Below are positions 19,986 to 32,482 of a stretch of DNA of 64,000 nt, piece by piece; the first letter of the stretch is position 1, and each line of letters begins with the position of its first letter. Position numbers and translations under genes: made by a program. The notes beneath the pieces were generated by a model. The model searched no databases. It had not been told where the DNA came from and saw only the letters and a list, made by a program, of their open reading frames with translations. The stretch is from Pelodera strongyloides (taxonomy: Eukaryota > Nematoda > Chromadorea > Rhabditida > Rhabditidae). Location of the stretch: the NCBI GenBank assembly GCA_036852015.1, contig JAANDG010000027.1:310001-374000 (forward strand), given 5' to 3'.

Positions 19986-22835
19986 GTAATGCTTGTAGAT
20001 AAATTTGCAGATAATACATTGCAATGCAGTTGCAGCGTACGTTTCAGACCCCAACGCTGCCAATCATCAGAATAGAACGCTGAATCGTCTGTCTTCAAAC
20101 TTCAGGGAACAAAGCTATAGGAATGCTATCGCTCAAAAATCTGCAAATCTAAATGGATACATTTCGCATAATGCTGAAGTCCTGTCCCGCCTCCAACTCG
20201 TGGTTCAAGAAAAAAAAACGAAAAAAGCGACTGTCCTTTTTACAAATAAGAAATATGTTTGGAAAAATTCCCAATAACACTCTTTTCCCGTCACTGTGCA
20301 CTTCAAGCACCCTTCAGCGTGGGTACGCTGTACGCCACCAAAAGACGAGAACAAATTTAAAATTCTCACTTTCCCGCCATCACGTGCCAGGGTGTAAATT
20401 GTAAACACTTGTAGCGATTTTTGCAGTCGATAGCGCTTTTTAAGAAAAAAACAACTGTAGAGCTCAAAAAGTAGCAAACTTATTATTTCATAAAAAATCG
20501 TTTTTTTTTATGAATTTCTAAATAACAAGTGCGCTTTATATACTGAGCAGAACCAGGAACATCTACAAAAAAATCACGATTTTGGAAAAAAAATTAGTCT
20601 CTAGTGAAAAATGCCAGCATTCGTTAGACCATGTGTATTGCATTAACAAAAAACGCCACCCAGATGAAAACGTTCTAGCTTTTCCAGAAATGACAGTAAT
20701 ATTGCGTTTCTAAGTGGGAATTTGAATCACGTGTGTTGAGTCCAATATGTAGACGGCTGACATCTCTTACAATTCAGAAAATACTTGAGAGCAGTCATAT
20801 TGCCTTTTGCAGCTTCCGACTGGCAAAGTGGCAAAGAGAGCCGGAAATAGATGCACTTTTCCGAAAAATGAAAAATTTGTTGAGAAAACGTTTCGTGATA
20901 ATACCTAACAACAGCACTACTGCAGCACAAACCGCACAAGAATGGAATCCCCCAGTGCGTGGCGGACCAAATTTCCTGATAGAGTGCGCAGGACGTGCGC
21001 CAATGGAGCGCATGTTAAACTATTTCTTACTTTAGGCAAAGTTATTACGCAATAGGACTCATTGAATGTGTAACGCGTGCGCCATGTTCTGGCAACGCAT
21101 AATTTTCCCGACTTTGGTGTGCCGCACAATCGCGAAGTTTTACAAGCGTTGGGAGTACTACCTTCTACGTACAACGCAGCAACGTGGATTACTATGAAAG
21201 ACTAGAGACCAATACCATAAGGACTTCAAGAAAACAAAAAAAAAAATAGGAAATGGATACCTTTGGAAGCCACTTGGCTTTTCTGACAATAAGGAAGTGC
21301 ACCACACATGTTTTAATTTAGTTAGTGTCAGCTGCAGGGATGCTTCGGAATAGAGATGGAGAGAATGAGCTTAAAGGCTGCAGAACCATGTTAGAAGGGC
21401 ATTCAGGCGCTATTCTAAAGCAAAGTATAATTAATTTAATACATATGTTGGGTCACGCGCTACTGCACTGACGAAACTCGGGTGGTGAGCGGCGAAACCT
21501 TAGCGCCAAAATTTCAGCGGTGAAGGCTAGGCGCAATGACTGACAAAAATTTGAATTCTCATACATAACCAAATAATAGTGTACGCGGCGACGTCGCCCT
21601 ATGTTAGCCAGGTTTCTGGGCTATGTGCGCGGTGCAGAATTCGCAGAGCAGTATCAGAATTTCGCGTTGTGCCCAAACTCAAAACTCAGAGTGTAGTGGG
21701 TTATTCGCCAAACAAGCTTCTATAATCTTTGGTCAAGACTAGCAAAAGGAAGGAACACTGTTATTGAAATATTAGAACAAAAGTTTTTCACACCCTGTCC
21801 ATTAGCTAATAGACTAAGAAATGTGCGTCACTGCGGAAGCAAAAATCCTGTTGAAAAGGGATATTTGTGTTTATGGAAACCAAATATCTCGATAAATTAT
21901 TCAAGCTTTCTCCGAAGAACATATGACCGGCAGAATAGTGATTTGGTCACTAAGAAATGCAGTGAAAAACGGCCAACATTTGTGATGGTATGAAGAAACT
22001 ATATGTATGTGTTATTATCGTAATTACAGTAAATTGTAGAAATGTCGAAATCGCCCGAAACGCAAAAAAAATACAGTACGATAATTTTCCGACGGCCTTG
22101 TAACTGTGTTTTATTTGTGAATTTCTACAATAGCACTATATTTAGCTCTACTCTTTGTCGTTGACTCATGGGATAAAAAGAAAATACATGCCCGAGACAC
22201 CGAACCCCAACCAAAATATGTTCTAACTAAAAACACTTTAATCTGTAAATGTACTGTACATTAACAAAAGTGGTACTGAATAAATATAAAAGACTCTTGG
22301 AACGATATTATTGACACATTTTCTAATAATATCGTCCGTTCGCATAGCACTCAATCATCTTTGATTGATTGGATAAACGAGCACTGAGTGGGTGAAGATG
22401 GATGGAGAGATTTACAGAGCGATCGAAGAACCGTACTTTTTCTGATACTACGGTAAGCCCCAAATGGGTTATCATCAGTCTAGGGTTATAATCAGTCCAA
22501 GGTGAGCTTTTAGTTAAGTTGATATGTGTACCCCGCCTGAAACGTTTGCCATTGGAGTTATCGAAGAAGAGTAAGCATTTCCCTGATACAGAGGTAAGAG
22601 ACAAAAGTATGTCAAAGCTGACCCGATGTATGAAATACAGTACTTTTTGATAAAAGGGTAATAATCAAGACGTAGCAAATAAAAGACCGCACACTGTCTT
22701 TTCCCCAATTTACACGACACTATGTCTATGTGGTTTCTCGCTACGTATTATTTTAGTATTGTAATCGAAACAAAGCATCGTATGTTGGTTATCCGCTGCA
22801 GCACATATATCACAAGAAATATGTAAGCTCGATTG

Positions 22836-22841
22836 TTTATT
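22836..22841 (-). terminator. Polyadenylation signal of vitellogenin
   Basis: AATAAA on the minus strand, about 57 bases past the vitellogenin stop codon. Confidence 0.6.
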
Positions 22842-22897
22842 TCATTTAAAAAAACTTGTTAAATTATAAAAAAAGCTAAAATGTGAATAGACACAAT

Positions 22898-25800
22898 TTA
22901 ATAGGCCTCGCAGGTCTTGGCCACGGTGATGGGGTGGATGAAGGAGTCCTTCTCGGCGCTCAGGTCAAGAGACTGGTGACGGACCCTGAAAAGTATAATA
23001 TTGGTTACATTGTTGCCAGGTTTTGCCTACCGCTAACTAGGAATACATGCCTGATTGTGAGACAGAAGACAGAACTATTAAGAGTAAATTGGTTAGATGG
23101 TTAGACTTCGTGGAGATTATCCTTCCATGAAATCTAGAGGTTCATACAAAACACAGTACTATCAAAAGTAAAACCCCACATTCTGGTGTACTTCTTGGTC
23201 TCGGGGGCGTTGCGGTCGAAACAGACGAAGCGGGCCTTGACCTGCTCGGTCTCGTCGGTCTCAGAGTTCACACACTCGGGCACGGGCTTCTTGGAGAAGC
23301 AGACACGGTGGGTGTACTCGATGACACGGGTGCGGAGCACGGGCTCTAGAAAGGAGAGAATAGAAGTAATAATTCGGATTACGATTCGACATAGAGTTGC
23401 TATGGAATTAGATTGAGGCAATACCAGAAATCACAATAAAAATACAAACCAACCATCATCACGGGCAACACGGGCCTTCTTTCTGTCGTTCTCCTCGATT
23501 TCGTCAAAGATGTTGACCTCTTCGGAGGAAGACTCCCTCTCGATAACCTTGTAGTGCTTCTTCTCGCTCAGCTTCTGCTCCTCAACCTCGCACTCCTCGT
23601 TGTCGCGGACAAGGAAAGAGCGGTGGAACTCCTCGAGGTCTTCTAAAAACGGGGAGAGTTATAACTGGTATAATCATGACCGAACGACTCAAGAACTTAG
23701 GCAAGAACATTATGCTCCAGATGGAAACATGTCAGTCAATAGAAACAAAAATAACTCACCGGTCTCAATGTTGTCGGCGCGACGGAACTCGTTGTCGCTC
23801 TGTCCGTCAAAGTGTCCGCAAAGTCCGCACTGGCGGTTCTGCATCAGATGGCTCAGCTCAACCTTGGCGGTGTATCCGTCAAAGACAACGGTGGCCTGCT
23901 CCAGAACAATCTTGTACAGGTTCTCGGAAATCTTTCTGATGTTGTGGTTCTCGAGTTGGCTCTCCTTGTGGACCTTGTTGTTGATCTTCACCTCCATGAT
24001 CTCATCAATCAACTGCAGCTCAATGACGCGTTCCTCAGCTACGATCTTGACCTTCTTCTCCTCTCCAAGCTTGGTCAGCTTCTTGAGCAAAACGGCGAAG
24101 GTAGGCTCCTCGCTGCAGTCCTTGGCAATCACGGAATAGCAAGTGGTGATGGGGGTCTTGTAGGTCAGCTCGTCGAAGGTGCGCACCTTGGTGGAGCGGA
24201 CTTCGCACACGGCACGTCCGTACTCATGAACGCGTCTGTCAGAAACATCAGACATCTTGATGATGTTAACCAGGGGAAGACGGTAGGGAAGGCGCATGTC
24301 CTTAACAACCAGACGCTGGATGGGGGTCTCAATGGTGAGGTTGGCAAAGTAGCGGGTCTCAGGCTCAATGGTCAGTTGAACGAAGAGCTTGTTCTCGGGC
24401 TTCTGCACGCGCTCCACATCGTTCTTCCAGAAAGTGTACATCTTGAGAATAGAGAAGAGTCTCTGCATGTACATCTCAGTGTTGGAGTTCAAGTCGTACT
24501 CGGCAGCCAGCTTGTACTGGTTGAGCTCTCCAGCCTCCTCAAGAAGTCCGTAGAATTCCTCGTTGTCGTTCAAAGCAAGCTTCATCCAGTTCTTCATCTC
24601 ACGGTTCTGCTCACCCTGCAGCTTCAGGTTGACAGTCTGCTTGCGTTCGCATCCCCACTCGGCGTAGAGGGTGGCGTGCATCTCACGGTGAACCTTCTTC
24701 ATCAGTTCCTTGAGGGAAGTGGCGCGTTCGGGCATCATGACATCGACGGTGGTCTTCAGCTCCCACTCGCGTCTCTCTCCCATAACGGGGGAGCGGAGCA
24801 TGTTGAGGGCAACCTTGCACACACGCATATCCTGGTCGCAGATGGTGCGGAGTTCAACCTCGGCCTTCTTTTCAGCAGAACGCTTTCCAACGGTCTCAGC
24901 GCGGATGCGGAGACGGTGTCCGAAAGCCTCCTCGGGTCTGAAGTTCTTCAAGTATTCACGACGCTCAGTCTCGTCTTCTTCAATGAGGTCAGACTTCTCG
25001 ACGGTGAAGGAATCCATATTACGCTCGTAGAACTTGTCGAACTTGGGTAGCTCATTGACGCGCTCCTTGAGGAACATCTCCAGGTCGAAGGTGACCTTGT
25101 ACTTGGAGGGAGTCTCAGCGGTGGGCAGAGCACGGACCTCGAGAACCTTGGCAGAGACGAGCATGGGGAGAGACTTGACGTTAGAGACGGCAGAGTAAAC
25201 GTTTCCGGTAAGAGAGAACTCGAATCCAAGAAGGTCATCTCCAAAGGTGGTGTCGATTTCCTTGTTGTAACGGTCGAACTTCTCGGTGAAGACAGTCTTC
25301 TCAGTGGGCTCGGCGTACAGAGAGTTGTCTCTCTCGAACACACGAACAAAGGTGACAGGGCGGGTCTCCAGTCTGACGATTCTCTTCTCCTCCTTGAGGG
25401 CCTTGAAGACGACGTTCATGCTGATCTTCTTGTTCCAGGTCATCTCGGTGATGGTGTCAATGGGAAGGTTGAACTGGACAGAGTTCTGCAGCTTCATTCC
25501 GGTGTGAACAATGGGGGACATGATCTGCACGTGGCTGATGTGGGTAGCGGCCAGAGTAGGCTTGATGTTCAAGTGAATTCTGAGTCCCTCGATCTTGCGG
25601 CCGTTCTTGGGCTCAATCTCGGCACTGATTCTTCCCTCAATGGATGAGACGATGGGGACCTTTGCAGACAGAACAAGGGGCAGTCCGAAGGTGGTGGGCA
25701 CGACACGGGTCATCTCGTATCCGTAGAGTCCGGTGGCGAAGTTGAAGTTGAAGCCACGGGCAAGGATCTCCTCGATCTCGGAAAGGTCGAATCTTCCTCC

Positions 25801-28706
25801 GGAGACGACGTTCTTGAGCATGTTGAAGACAAGTTCCTCATCCATGGGGATGACAGCGTAGTCGTAGTTCTTGTATCTGAGGTAGACAAGAGCATGGGGC
25901 TCCTGCTCAGATTCGGAATGACGGCGGGTGACAATGTTGACCTTCTGGATCAGATCACGGAGCATATCCATGGGACGGGAAAGGACGGAGCGCTTTCCAC
26001 GAACAATGACGTCCTCAATGTTCTTCATGTTCTCAATCTTGGAGAGCACATTGCGGAGAACCTTGTCAATTCCCTGCTGGGAGAAGCCAACCTGCACGAG
26101 GTGCTTGTTCCACTCAGATCCGAGGATAGAGTCGATCGAGGCCATCAGTTCCTTGGGGACAACGCTCTCGTTGGTGAAGAGTGCGGACATGTCAATGGAA
26201 GCTCCAGTCATCCACTCATCGGAATAGACGGAGAAGTGTCTGTAGGTGCTGGCCAGGTTCATGTTCTTCTCGTTGATGAGACGAAGGACAACCTTGACTC
26301 TTCCAGAGAAGGTCTTCTCGCAGGGGTTCTCAGACTTGACGAAGGACTTGAGAAGGCGGATGGTGTAGACGGCAACCTGGGCATTGCGCTCATTGTTGAT
26401 CTGCTCAGCGATTTGCTCAAGAACGGCACGCTCGGGCTGGGTGTGCACGATGTGGAAGAGAGCGTTCATGCGGATCTCGGGCACCTCGTTGTGCTTCTTG
26501 TAGATGGGCATCAGAACGGCCTGGATCTTGCGGGGCATGATGTTTCTCAGCTGGCGGAGGGCATCGATGGCTTGCATGCGGACGATTCTTTCTTCGGTCT
26601 TGTCGTAGATGATCTTCTCGAGCATGTGGACGGACACATCAACTCCGGCGTTGGCAATGGTCTTCAGGACAAGCACCTTCTCGTAACGGTCACGAGCCTC
26701 CTCGAACTGCTTCTTGAGGATCTGAACGTACTTGGTCTTGATCTCACGAGGGCACATCTCATCACGGTCAACAGCCCACTTGTCTCCATGGTGGCCGCAG
26801 AGGCCGTTGATCAGAGCTCCGACGGTGAGGCGGACGGTCTGGAGGAGAGCAGGGTTGCGCTGGCACACGGGCTCCTTCTGGAGGTGGAGCAGAGTGTCGA
26901 TGATTTTCTCGGAGGGAAGACGGAGGTTGACGAGGGTCTTGATCAGGTAGGCGGCTCTGTTGGGAGAAATCTCCTCGTTCTTGATCAGAGTCACGATGTA
27001 TGAGACACAGGTCTTGGTTCCAGCGGTGGCAATGGCGTCAAAGAAGATCTGGCGGAGCTTCTCGTTGTCCTCGGTGATGGTGTGGATCTCTTCGAGCTCC
27101 TTGATGGTGCATCTGCGGAGGATATCAACAAGACGGGCGAACATATGGTTGCTCTCAATCTCGAATCCGTTCTTCTCAGTGTACATCTCGTTGATGTTCT
27201 CGAAGATTTTCTTCACGCTGCGGACCTTGTCGATGGTGGTCTCGGGGAAGGATTCCCTGAGGTACTTCTCCTCGCCGGTCATCTCCCACATTTCGCGGGC
27301 AATGTGCTGTCTCTGTCCGTAGACGAGGGTGGTCATCTTGTCGGCCTCGATCTTGGGAATGCGGGTCTTGATGTCTCCGGACTCAAGAAGAGTAAGCTTG
27401 TTGACAACCTGGGTAGAGATCATCTGGAGTTCAGCCTTCAGAGGAGCGAACACGTACTTGGAAGTGAGCTCGACCTCGCGGATCAGGAAACGTTCCTCGG
27501 AGTTGCGGACGCGGAAACGCATGACAGTCTGGCTCTCCTGGTTGGGCTCGTAGCTGTTCATCTGGGGCTCGGTGCACTCCTTGCACTCTTCTCCGAAGCG
27601 AAGTCCATAACGGATATCGGGTCTGGTGGTGCACTTGTCGAAGTTGATCGACTTGGTGAAGTGCATCTCGTTGGACTCGGAACCATCGACGGAAGTGTAA
27701 GAAACTTCGCAGTTTCCTTCGATCACGTTCTGAAAATAAGCAAAATATATGCATGTGGTTTACTCTTTACATCTCTACTTTAGGTTATGTGTGTTATCAT
27801 CATTCTTTCTTACATGTATGTTCTTTTTCTAACCCAACACGATTATAATTATACTTGCTATATATGCGTTATATAATTATACTTGCTATATATGCTTGCT
27901 ATATATCCGTTTATATTTGAAGATGCAAAAAAGGCATACAGAGTACACTTGCTGCAAAATAAGTCTCTTATACTTATAGTGCAAGAACTTGATACCATCC
28001 GATTGTGAAACGCATCGTGGACAACTGGATTCTTACGTATTTATGCTAATTTGCTCGAATTTAGCTCGATCTTTCATTATAATTTATTGTCATATAGGCC
28101 GCATAAGAATGCTGGTGTACTCGATGTGCTTCAAAAACCGACCGGTATTTCGCTTTAAAGTCATTATATGCATTAGCAAAGTAAACTAACCTCCTTGACA
28201 CGGTAGAACTTGTCAGTATTGTCGGAGTTCTTCTCGGCCAGCTCGACGGGTCTGATGTTGATCTGGAGCATGTTGAGCACGGATCTCTTGATGTTTCTGA
28301 TCCACTCGGGCTCGGAGCGATCGAAGCGGATATCAGAGACGACACCGTTCTCGTAGCGGAAGTAGACGGGCAGTGTGAGCAGATCACGGTGCTCCTCGGT
28401 CAGCTCGAGCTGCTCGAGAGCACGCTCAGGAACGAGGGACTCGGGGTGCGAGAGCTGCTTGTTAACAGTGAAGAAACGGAGGTCACGGAGCTGAATGACG
28501 GCATCACGGTCTCCAAGCTGGAGGTGAACCTTGGCAGAGGCGCGTTGAAGGGACTGTCCAGAGGGAGTGACAGACAGACCGTTGGTCAGCTGAGAATCCC
28601 ACTTCCAGACGTACTCACGGCCGGATTCGAACCATTGAGTGTTGAGGCGGGGAAGTTGGGAGGCCAGGGCCAGACCCAGAAGGGCCACTCCGAGAATCAA
28701 CTTCAT
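22898..28706 (-). CDS. vit: Vitellogenin (yolk lipoprotein precursor), 5 exons, complete
   Basis: Secreted yolk lipoprotein; in nematodes it is made in the intestine and taken up by oocytes. Exons are 28706-28191, 27729-23760, 23642-23454, 23345-23180 and 22985-22898, all GT-AG and phase-consistent. They give 1642 residues, close to the roughly 1600-1650 of known worm vitellogenins. The first 16 residues (MKLILGVALLGLALAS) are a signal peptide. A vitellogenin N-terminal lipid-binding region follows to about residue 700. A basic site RGKR near residue 750 could be a processing site. Near residue 1475 the motif CGLCG marks the von Willebrand type D domain, and the C-terminal exons are cysteine-bearing. 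There is no polyserine phosvitin, as expected in worms. Codon use is strongly biased, which creates long shadow reading frames on the opposite strand. Intron 1 contains a MITE copy. The last 5' splice site (AT|GTGGGG) was chosen because only it keeps the frame to the terminal TAA. Confidence 0.97.
28003..28154. mobile_element. MITE copy in vitellogenin intron 1
   Basis: Runs from GAAACGCATCGTGGACAACT to CGACCGGTATTTCGCT with TTAA to the right. The left terminal repeat is lost. It fills about a third of the intron. Confidence 0.8.
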
Positions 28707-28758
28707 TGTGATGATAGTGAGACTCGATTGGAGGAGTGATGATCTGCACACCACCCTC

Positions 28759-28767
28759 CCTTTTATG
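28759..28767 (-). promoter_or_regulatory. TATA-like box of the vitellogenin gene
   Basis: CATAAAAGG on the minus strand, 53-61 bases upstream of the vitellogenin ATG, in the position expected for a TATA box of a highly expressed gene. Confidence 0.6.
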
Positions 28768-28773
28768 TGATTT

Positions 28774-28849
28774 GTTATCAACTGATGGAAGAACAAGTAA
28801 GTGACATGTAAGTTATTGACAGCTGAGTATTTTTGATAGGGATTTTATC
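28774..28849 (-). promoter_or_regulatory. GATA-factor and VPE1-like sites upstream of vitellogenin
   Basis: On the minus strand, TTGATAAC (28774-28781) lies just upstream of the TATA-like box, TGTCAAT at 28815-28821 is an exact match to the C. elegans vitellogenin promoter element VPE1, and further GATA cores lie at 28834-28839 and 28845-28849. C. elegans vit promoters combine TGTCAAT with CTGATAA (VPE2), bound by intestinal GATA factors. The match suggests intestine-restricted control here too. It is a short-motif argument resting on position. Confidence 0.6.
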
Positions 28850-30127
28850 GGACTGCGAACCGTAGTGATGGACGTGTGAAAATTTCTGGGTACTTTGCGA
28901 TTCTCATGGTGAATATCTGACTTTTTGCACCAAGTAAGGGTGTTTCTTGCAAACGTTAGGCATATACATACTAAGCAGTCAAACTTTAGATGATTAGTGA
29001 TTGTGCAGATGTGATATTAGCCGGATACATATATTGTATCTATGTCCAAAGTGGTATAGATACATCAAGTTTTTGCACTCCCGCAACTCTCTGAGGAATC
29101 ACGGAAACTGGAAGCCGAAATTTTCTTCACAATACCGGATTCACTTGGAGTATATGGTATTTCAATTATCATAACGAGGGCATATATTGAATGGATGTTT
29201 GCCGGCTACTAATGTTTTTCGCTGTAATTATGTAGGATTTTATCACCGCTGTAATTATCACTGCCACTGGTACTACACGAAACTTACAACGAAAGCATTT
29301 CGGTCCAAGACTTTTACTGGTGGTTTTATGTGGTAACATGGTGGTAATGTAATATAATATTGGTTTTACGTTTTGCTTGGAAAAAATTATATCCTCTTCT
29401 ATTCTATTCCATGATAACATTGTATGCGTATGGTATGCACTTCATACTTCGACCACTATTTGAAAGTTTGTGAAATGTGATTTCTGGTCATTATTCCCGG
29501 CTTTTTTGCAAGAGAATTTCTTATCTCCCTCGACAATTTTGAACCACACTTGTGAGTGACACATTTTTTTTATCAGTTTCTGGAAACGCTGCTGCTGGGC
29601 CATTCAATGAAAAAGTCAAAGAAAGTCTAAAGTCAGTGAAAAAATAAGAAAAATGGCACGATTAAAGATAAATATATTTTCTATAACAAATAGTGCTCAA
29701 TAGGAAGAGAATTGCGTAAAGTATGCAACAAAAATTTTATTCAGGAGAAAATAAATCAGTTGTATATTATAAAGACCTTCATTTTCAGTACTTGCTGATG
29801 CTTTGTTTCCCAATAGAACATAAAATAGGAGCGTAACCATAAGAGATCAATATTCTAAATGTGCGCAGATGGCAGGGATAATCAAATTTCTTTCTTACAA
29901 TATGTAAATTCGAATTTCATTCGTATTTTACTGACACAAACAGAATCATGAATCTCATCTTTCTATTAGGTCTCGTATTCTTGTTCTTTATTAATATAAA
30001 TGCCCAAGGTTTGTTTTGCTTTCATATTTACACGCTCGTTGTATTGAAAAGAAACTATAAGAAACTACAGTCACTGGGTGGAACTTACCACGGGAAAACA
30101 AAATAATGCCCAAACCATACAAAAACC

Positions 30128-30303
30128 GTAGTTGGCCGGTCACCAAATGTTTTTTTACCCAAAAACCATTTGGTGACTGGTTAGTGACCACCAGTTGATG
30201 ATGGTTTTCAATGGAACTTGGACCCCAATTGGTCACGAAGAGGTCATTGGCCCAGGAAAAAAAGCAGTGACCCATCACCACATTGGTTCCCCCATTTCCT
30301 ATG
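30128..30303. repeat. GGTCACC-type dispersed repeat, copy 3
   Basis: Contains AACCATTTGGTGACTGG, GATGGTTTTCAATGGAAC and CCCCCATTTCCTATG as in the other copies. Confidence 0.65.
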
Positions 30304-31440
30304 CGTTTATAATGCCTTACAGTGAAGTAATTGCGTTTAGCCAATTGGCGCGGCTGGACCCCTTGTTCGAAATCTTGCGGAATGAATGGCGAACGTTATC
30401 GCGCAAGAATTGACGAGGCAAAGGGGTAAGAATACAGAAATCATAGCGAAGTTCAATATCAAGACCAGGTAAAAGGGTGCGCAGCGAATTCGCCTTAATT
30501 TTCGCCAATTTCCCGCGAAATGCAACTAAGCGATATAGCGAAAACGTCATAAATGTATGTGGAAGGCTGAGATGTTCGCGGCGAGAGTTTGGCGCTTGTT
30601 TCTTTCGCCGCGCACAATGAAAGTTTCAAGCGGCATAAGTACACATGCGACATGCGCCCACTGGTTGGCCGGTGGTGCATCGTAGTGCTAGCCGAAATAA
30701 AACACCTGTAAGTGCATAAAATATTATATAATAAGTCGAGCAATTTGTCATCTGGAACCCCTGAGGCCCTGAGGAACAATCTTTTGGACACTGTATTCAG
30801 CAAGCTTGGAATAAATATGTCGTGAAACGTAAAAGTTTTATTAAGTGATTATTTAAACAACAGCGTGTGTGCATCAAAATTAAAATTGTTTAGATCAACG
30901 TATTTGTTTGTAGGAAACTGTTCGCACAAACCGAGGATTGTCCAAAAACGCCTTGCGTTGGCGACAAAGTTGAGCCCTGTAATAGAAGGGCTGGAAAGCT
31001 TGTCAAGCAAGGAAACGCGACGAAGTGCGAGCCGCATCTACCACCAACTGACAACGAGTTTGATTTATAGAAGAGACATGATATTAATTAAAGAATGGAC
31101 GCGCAATTATTTATAGAATTAGTGCGCAGTGTCAATAAGCGAAGATTACTATTTCATCTTTTCAACATGTATTTTATGTCTTTGTTTGAATCAAGAATAA
31201 ATTGTTCATTGTTTTGTCGTCTGACGTTTTCCATTGGATGCACACACAAAAAAAGGAATCATATATTACCATTCAGAAAACAACTTGGACTAAGAAAAAA
31301 TCCCACTCACTATCAGACACTTGAATTATCATAGTTTATAGTTAGTCATAGTTAATTAACAGTTACCGTTTATTTCGACTGACAGCTTGTGTTGTACCGT
31401 AACAGGGAGCTAGTCTCTAGTGAGACATAAAGTTGTTAGA

Positions 31441-32164
31441 CACGCCACTGGAAGATTTTGCTCCAAAATTGCCGCGATTTTGCCCCAAAAATGCCGGAGC
31501 ACAAAAACCGACTTGCCGTGCGGCAATTTTGGGGCATTTTTGGGGCACACATTTTGCCATGCGGCAATTTTGGGGCAATTTTGGGGCACGACTTCTGCCG
31601 TGCGGCAATTTTGGGGCATTTTTGGGGCACCACTTTTGCCGTGCGGCAATTTTGGGGCAATTTCGTGGCAATATACCTTTGCAAAACAAAAGCATTGATA
31701 AGAATCGAACCTGCCAGTGAATTAGTTTTGCAAATATTTATTTTTTATATTAATTAATATTATATTATATATATTATTTATTATTAGATGTTTTAACATC
31801 TGCAATACACATATTTTGTATGAGTACATCTTTGCAAGACACAAACACTTGGCAAGAATCGAACCTGCCGACATGAATCGACACCTGTTCTGGAACTGCG
31901 CCTTAGACCACTCGGACATAAAGCACATGTTAGACACTGCTAAAAGTTTGGCCATGTCCGGCCGACCGGCAGATATTCAACTAATGCGGAGCGGTGCGCG
32001 TCACGGCGCGGCAATTTTGGAGCAATCTGAAATCTTTTCCCTCTACTCTTTCTCAACACTGTCTCGCTACCCTGGCAATTTTGGGGCAAAATAACCGCGG
32101 CAATTTTGGGGCAACGTTGCAAAACCGCGGCAATTTTGGGGCAAGATCTTCCAGTGGCGCCGTG
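31441..32164. mobile_element. Foldback element with GGCAATTTTGGGGCA subrepeats
   Basis: The two ends are inverted copies: CACGCCACTGGAAGATTTTGC at the left and, on the other strand, CACGGCGCCACTGGAAGATC at the right. Both inverted arms are built from TTGCCCCAAAATTGCCGCG-type subrepeats, with single-base slips. The left arm continues into a 41-bp tandem array at 31513-31676. The interior holds a minus-strand class II tRNA-like sequence (31845-31925: GTCCGAGTGGTCTAAGGC and GGTTCGATTC) and a second partial copy of its 3' end near 31700. It codes for nothing recognisable. Confidence 0.7.
31513..31676 (+). repeat. 41-bp tandem array, 4 copies
   Basis: The unit is TTGCCGTGCGGCAATTTTGG followed by GGCATTTTTGGGGCAC.ACTT. 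Copies differ by a few substitutions. The arrays of similar frames here (CPKNAPKLPHGK-type) are repeat artefacts. Confidence 0.85.
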
Positions 32165-32482
32165 TATTTGGTTTTTTTTTTAAAGAGGTATGCGCACTTT
32201 CGCCGCACACTAGCGAAAAAAAAGTTTCGCACAGATGTAGTTCCGCGTGTTTGCACAAAGAACGCATTTTATTCCTGATTTTTTATTTGTCTTCCGATCG
32301 AAAATAATCGAGCTATTCATTGTCTTTGCTTATTTGCTTTTTATGTTATACTATGTTCTTTTAGCTCTCGCTATTTGCTTTTCGCTCGCTAATGCTTGCC
32401 GTTTATCGGATTAACCTTCCGGTAAATGTATATTATGCTTTATTTTAGTTTACTCCTTGGGTTCCCGATTTGGGCGTCTGTG

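Larger units (their letters stand above)
18230..22830. other. Gene-free stretch between chemoreceptor and vitellogenin
   Basis: AT-rich. It has the palindromic MITE at 19.06 kb, a foldback at 18.65 kb and a truncated MITE at 19.9 kb. Short frames at 20005-20277 and 20733-21035 have no recognisable features. Confidence 0.5.
28850..32482. other. Intergenic region between the divergent vit and cox-10 genes
   Basis: Contains the vitellogenin promoter side, one GGTCACC repeat and the 31.4-32.2 kb foldback. TTTATTTTAG, about 35 bases before the cox-10 ATG, could be a trans-splice acceptor. Confidence 0.5.

Noticed and set aside
23812..27783. Long plus-strand frames (412, 369 and 233 codons) opposite vitellogenin
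   Set aside because: They are antisense shadows of a strongly codon-biased gene. The minus-strand frame has signal peptide, domain motifs and splice sites; these do not.
31410..31757. Overlapping frames on both strands rich in CPKNAPKLPHGK or WGIFGA repeats
   Set aside because: They translate the 41-bp tandem repeat and are open in several frames at once.
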